From Corynebacterium canis (lineage in GTDB: Bacteria > Actinomycetota > Actinomycetes > Mycobacteriales > Mycobacteriaceae): 64,000 nucleotides of DNA. The position numbers and the translations under genes were made by a program. Shown piece by piece: positions 62,883 through 64,000 of the stretch. The stretch is taken from assembly GCF_030408595.1 (NCBI RefSeq), contig NZ_CP047080.1, forward strand, positions 2,321,685 through 2,385,684, given 5' to 3'. The notes beneath the pieces were generated by a model that was given only the letters and a program-made list of their open reading frames with translations, ran no database searches and was not told where the DNA came from. Positions within the stretch are counted from its first letter, which is position 1, and every line of letters begins with the position of its first letter.

Positions 62883-63293
62883 TTACAGGTTTGGGAACCA
62901 GATTGCGATCTCGCGGGCGGCGGACTCCGGCGAATCGGAACCATGCACAACATTGGCGGCAACCTCAAGAGCAAAGTCGCCGCGAATGGTGCCGGGGGTC
63001 GCCTTCGCCACGGGGTCGGTGCCGCCGGCGAGCTGACGCCAAGCCTCGATGGCGCGCGGGCCTTCGACCACACCTGCGACGAGGGGTGCGGACGTAATGA
63101 ACTCGACAAGCTCGCCGAAGAACGGCTTATCCACGTGCTCCGCATAGTGCTTTTCGGCGGTGGCCTTGTCCGCAACGCGCAGGTCCATGGCGGTAATCTT
63201 CAGGCCCTTGCGCTCGATGCGGGAAATGATTTCGCCGATAAGGCCGCGTTCGACGCCATCGGGCTTGATCAGAATCAGGGTACGTTCAGTCAT
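62883..63293 (-). CDS. ndk: Nucleoside diphosphate kinase
   Basis: 136-aa enzyme balancing NTP pools. Complete family pattern: [58 protein letters not shown] with the phosphorylated His in NVVHGSDS, and IAIWFPNL at the end. ATG 63293 is the family start. Upstream of rne in the same direction, as in related genomes. Confidence 0.97.
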   Translation of the reverse strand: MTERTLILIKPDGVERGLIGEIISRIERKGLKITAMDLRVADKATAEKHYAEHVDKPFFGELVEFITSAPLVAGVVEGPRAIEAWRQLAGGTDPVAKATPGTIRGDFALEVAANVVHGSDSPESAAREIAIWFPNL

Positions 63294-63531
63294 GGTTAAT
63301 AACTTACCTTGCTTTTCTGGCGCGCCGTCAGCGCCCAACAGGCGAATCTACAAAGTGGACAAATTGATGCGGAAAATTCGCCACCATGACTAAAGACGGA
63401 TACCACTGTGACAGGCACCATAGCAACCATGTTGCACAGCTAACACCCTCTCATACTCGGTGAGGTGACGCACTATCCCCGCCCGGTCGGCGATTGCGGC
63501 CACCCGCCCGCACACGGTAGGAGCAAGTTCA

Positions 63532-64000
63532 ATGTCCAGTTTTTATAAACAAAACTTTATCAACAACGAGTTCTGCGACGCCCACGGCACGGAACGCATC
63601 ACGCTGATCAGCCCGGTCACGGAGGAACCCGTTGGCGAAAGCCCGATCTCAGACAAGACCGACATAGACCGCGCCGTCACGGCCGCCGCAAAAGCCTTCG
63701 AAAGCTGGCGCAATATCACGCCCGGCGAACGGCAGAAATACCTCCTTGATATCGCGGACGCCGTGGAGCAGCACGCCGACGAACTCGCCGAAATCCAGTG
63801 CGAAGAGACCGGCCAATTGGTGGCCATGGTGAAATCCGAAGAGGTACTCGCGGGCGCCAACCAATTGCGGTTCTTCGCGGGCGCGGCGCGAATGCTCCAC
63901 GGCCTCGCAACGGGGGAATACATGGCGGGCCACACCTCTTCCATTCGCCGCGAGCCGCTCGGGGTGATCGCCCAGGTGGCGCCGTGGAATTATCCGCTGA
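63532..64000 (+). CDS. Aldehyde dehydrogenase, N-terminal part (cut by window end)
   Basis: An open frame from ATG 63532 (TAGGAG ten bases upstream) to the end of the window, 156 codons seen. The translation (FINNEFCDAHGTERITLISP, AAKAFESWRNITPGERQKYL, IRREPLGVIAQVAPWNYPL) is the N-terminus of the NAD(P)-dependent aldehyde dehydrogenase superfamily; the last block is the family's cofactor-binding PWNYP motif. The closest type appears to be aminobutyraldehyde or betaine aldehyde dehydrogenase, but the catalytic Cys and Glu lie outside the window. 238 bp separate it from the divergent ndk. Confidence 0.9.
   Translation, partial: MSSFYKQNFINNEFCDAHGTERITLISPVTEEPVGESPISDKTDIDRAVTAAAKAFESWRNITPGERQKYLLDIADAVEQHADELAEIQCEETGQLVAMVKSEEVLAGANQLRFFAGAARMLHGLATGEYMAGHTSSIRREPLGVIAQVAPWNYPL

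Overview
The window looks like a chromosome segment of a Corynebacterium-type actinobacterium (order Mycobacteriales). The reasons are the gene order ndk-rne-rplU-rpmA-obg-proB-proA, the nadD-rsfS-histidine phosphatase set, the comEA-comEC-holA / rpsT / lepA block, an antigen-85-like mycolyltransferase-type esterase, many GTG starts and a moderately high GC content. The species cannot be fixed from the sequence alone.

Layout. 1-6.8 kb: a DUF222/HNH protein cut by the window edge, an unknown protein, a proline iminopeptidase, a membrane acyltransferase, a lipoprotein and SelO. 6.8-9.8 kb: a PTS sugar operon (EIICB, EIIA, LicT-type antiterminator) with a RAT-like leader; the antiterminator gene is frameshifted. 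10-13.1 kb: an NCS2 purine-type permease fused to a decayed OHCU-decarboxylase domain, and a mycolyltransferase-like esterase. 13.1-19 kb: two tandem paralogues of a large unrecognised protein family (decayed DEDDh exonuclease, BRCT in one copy, sigma-70 region-4-like HTH, second HTH); one copy carries an in-frame amber codon. 19-27.6 kb: a methyltransferase remnant, a pRiA4 ORF3-domain protein and its shorter relative, a TetR-controlled ECF transporter, and membrane proteins of unknown role. 28-30.7 kb: lepA and a PemK/MazF-like protein. 30.7-31.7 kb: tandem repeats and two copies of a 287-bp intergenic repeat. 31.7-34.6 kb: the cobalt transporter cbiMNQO under a cobalamin riboswitch. 34.8-40.1 kb: rpsT, holA, a TspO-like protein, comEC and two comEA genes. 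40.4-46.5 kb: lldD, an IS5-type element, a DUF4352 protein, degV and the gpgP-rsfS-nadD operon. 46.5-49.4 kb: the second repeat cluster, with an IS3-like element inside one copy. 49.4-57.7 kb: proA, a lipoprotein and proB, then an ABC-2 exporter whose ATPase gene is split by a second copy of the same IS5-type element, then obg. 57.7-64 kb: a luciferase-like oxidoreductase, rpmA, rplU, rne, ndk and the start of an aldehyde dehydrogenase gene.

The most unexpected signal is a 10-mer, GTCGAYAAGC (extended form GCGGCGTCGAYAAGCG), present 15 times on both strands, in coding DNA read in different frames and in intergenic DNA. It looks like a DNA-level site rather than a protein motif. The window also records active decay: a frameshifted antiterminator, an amber-interrupted giant gene, an IS-split ABC ATPase and a methyltransferase relic.
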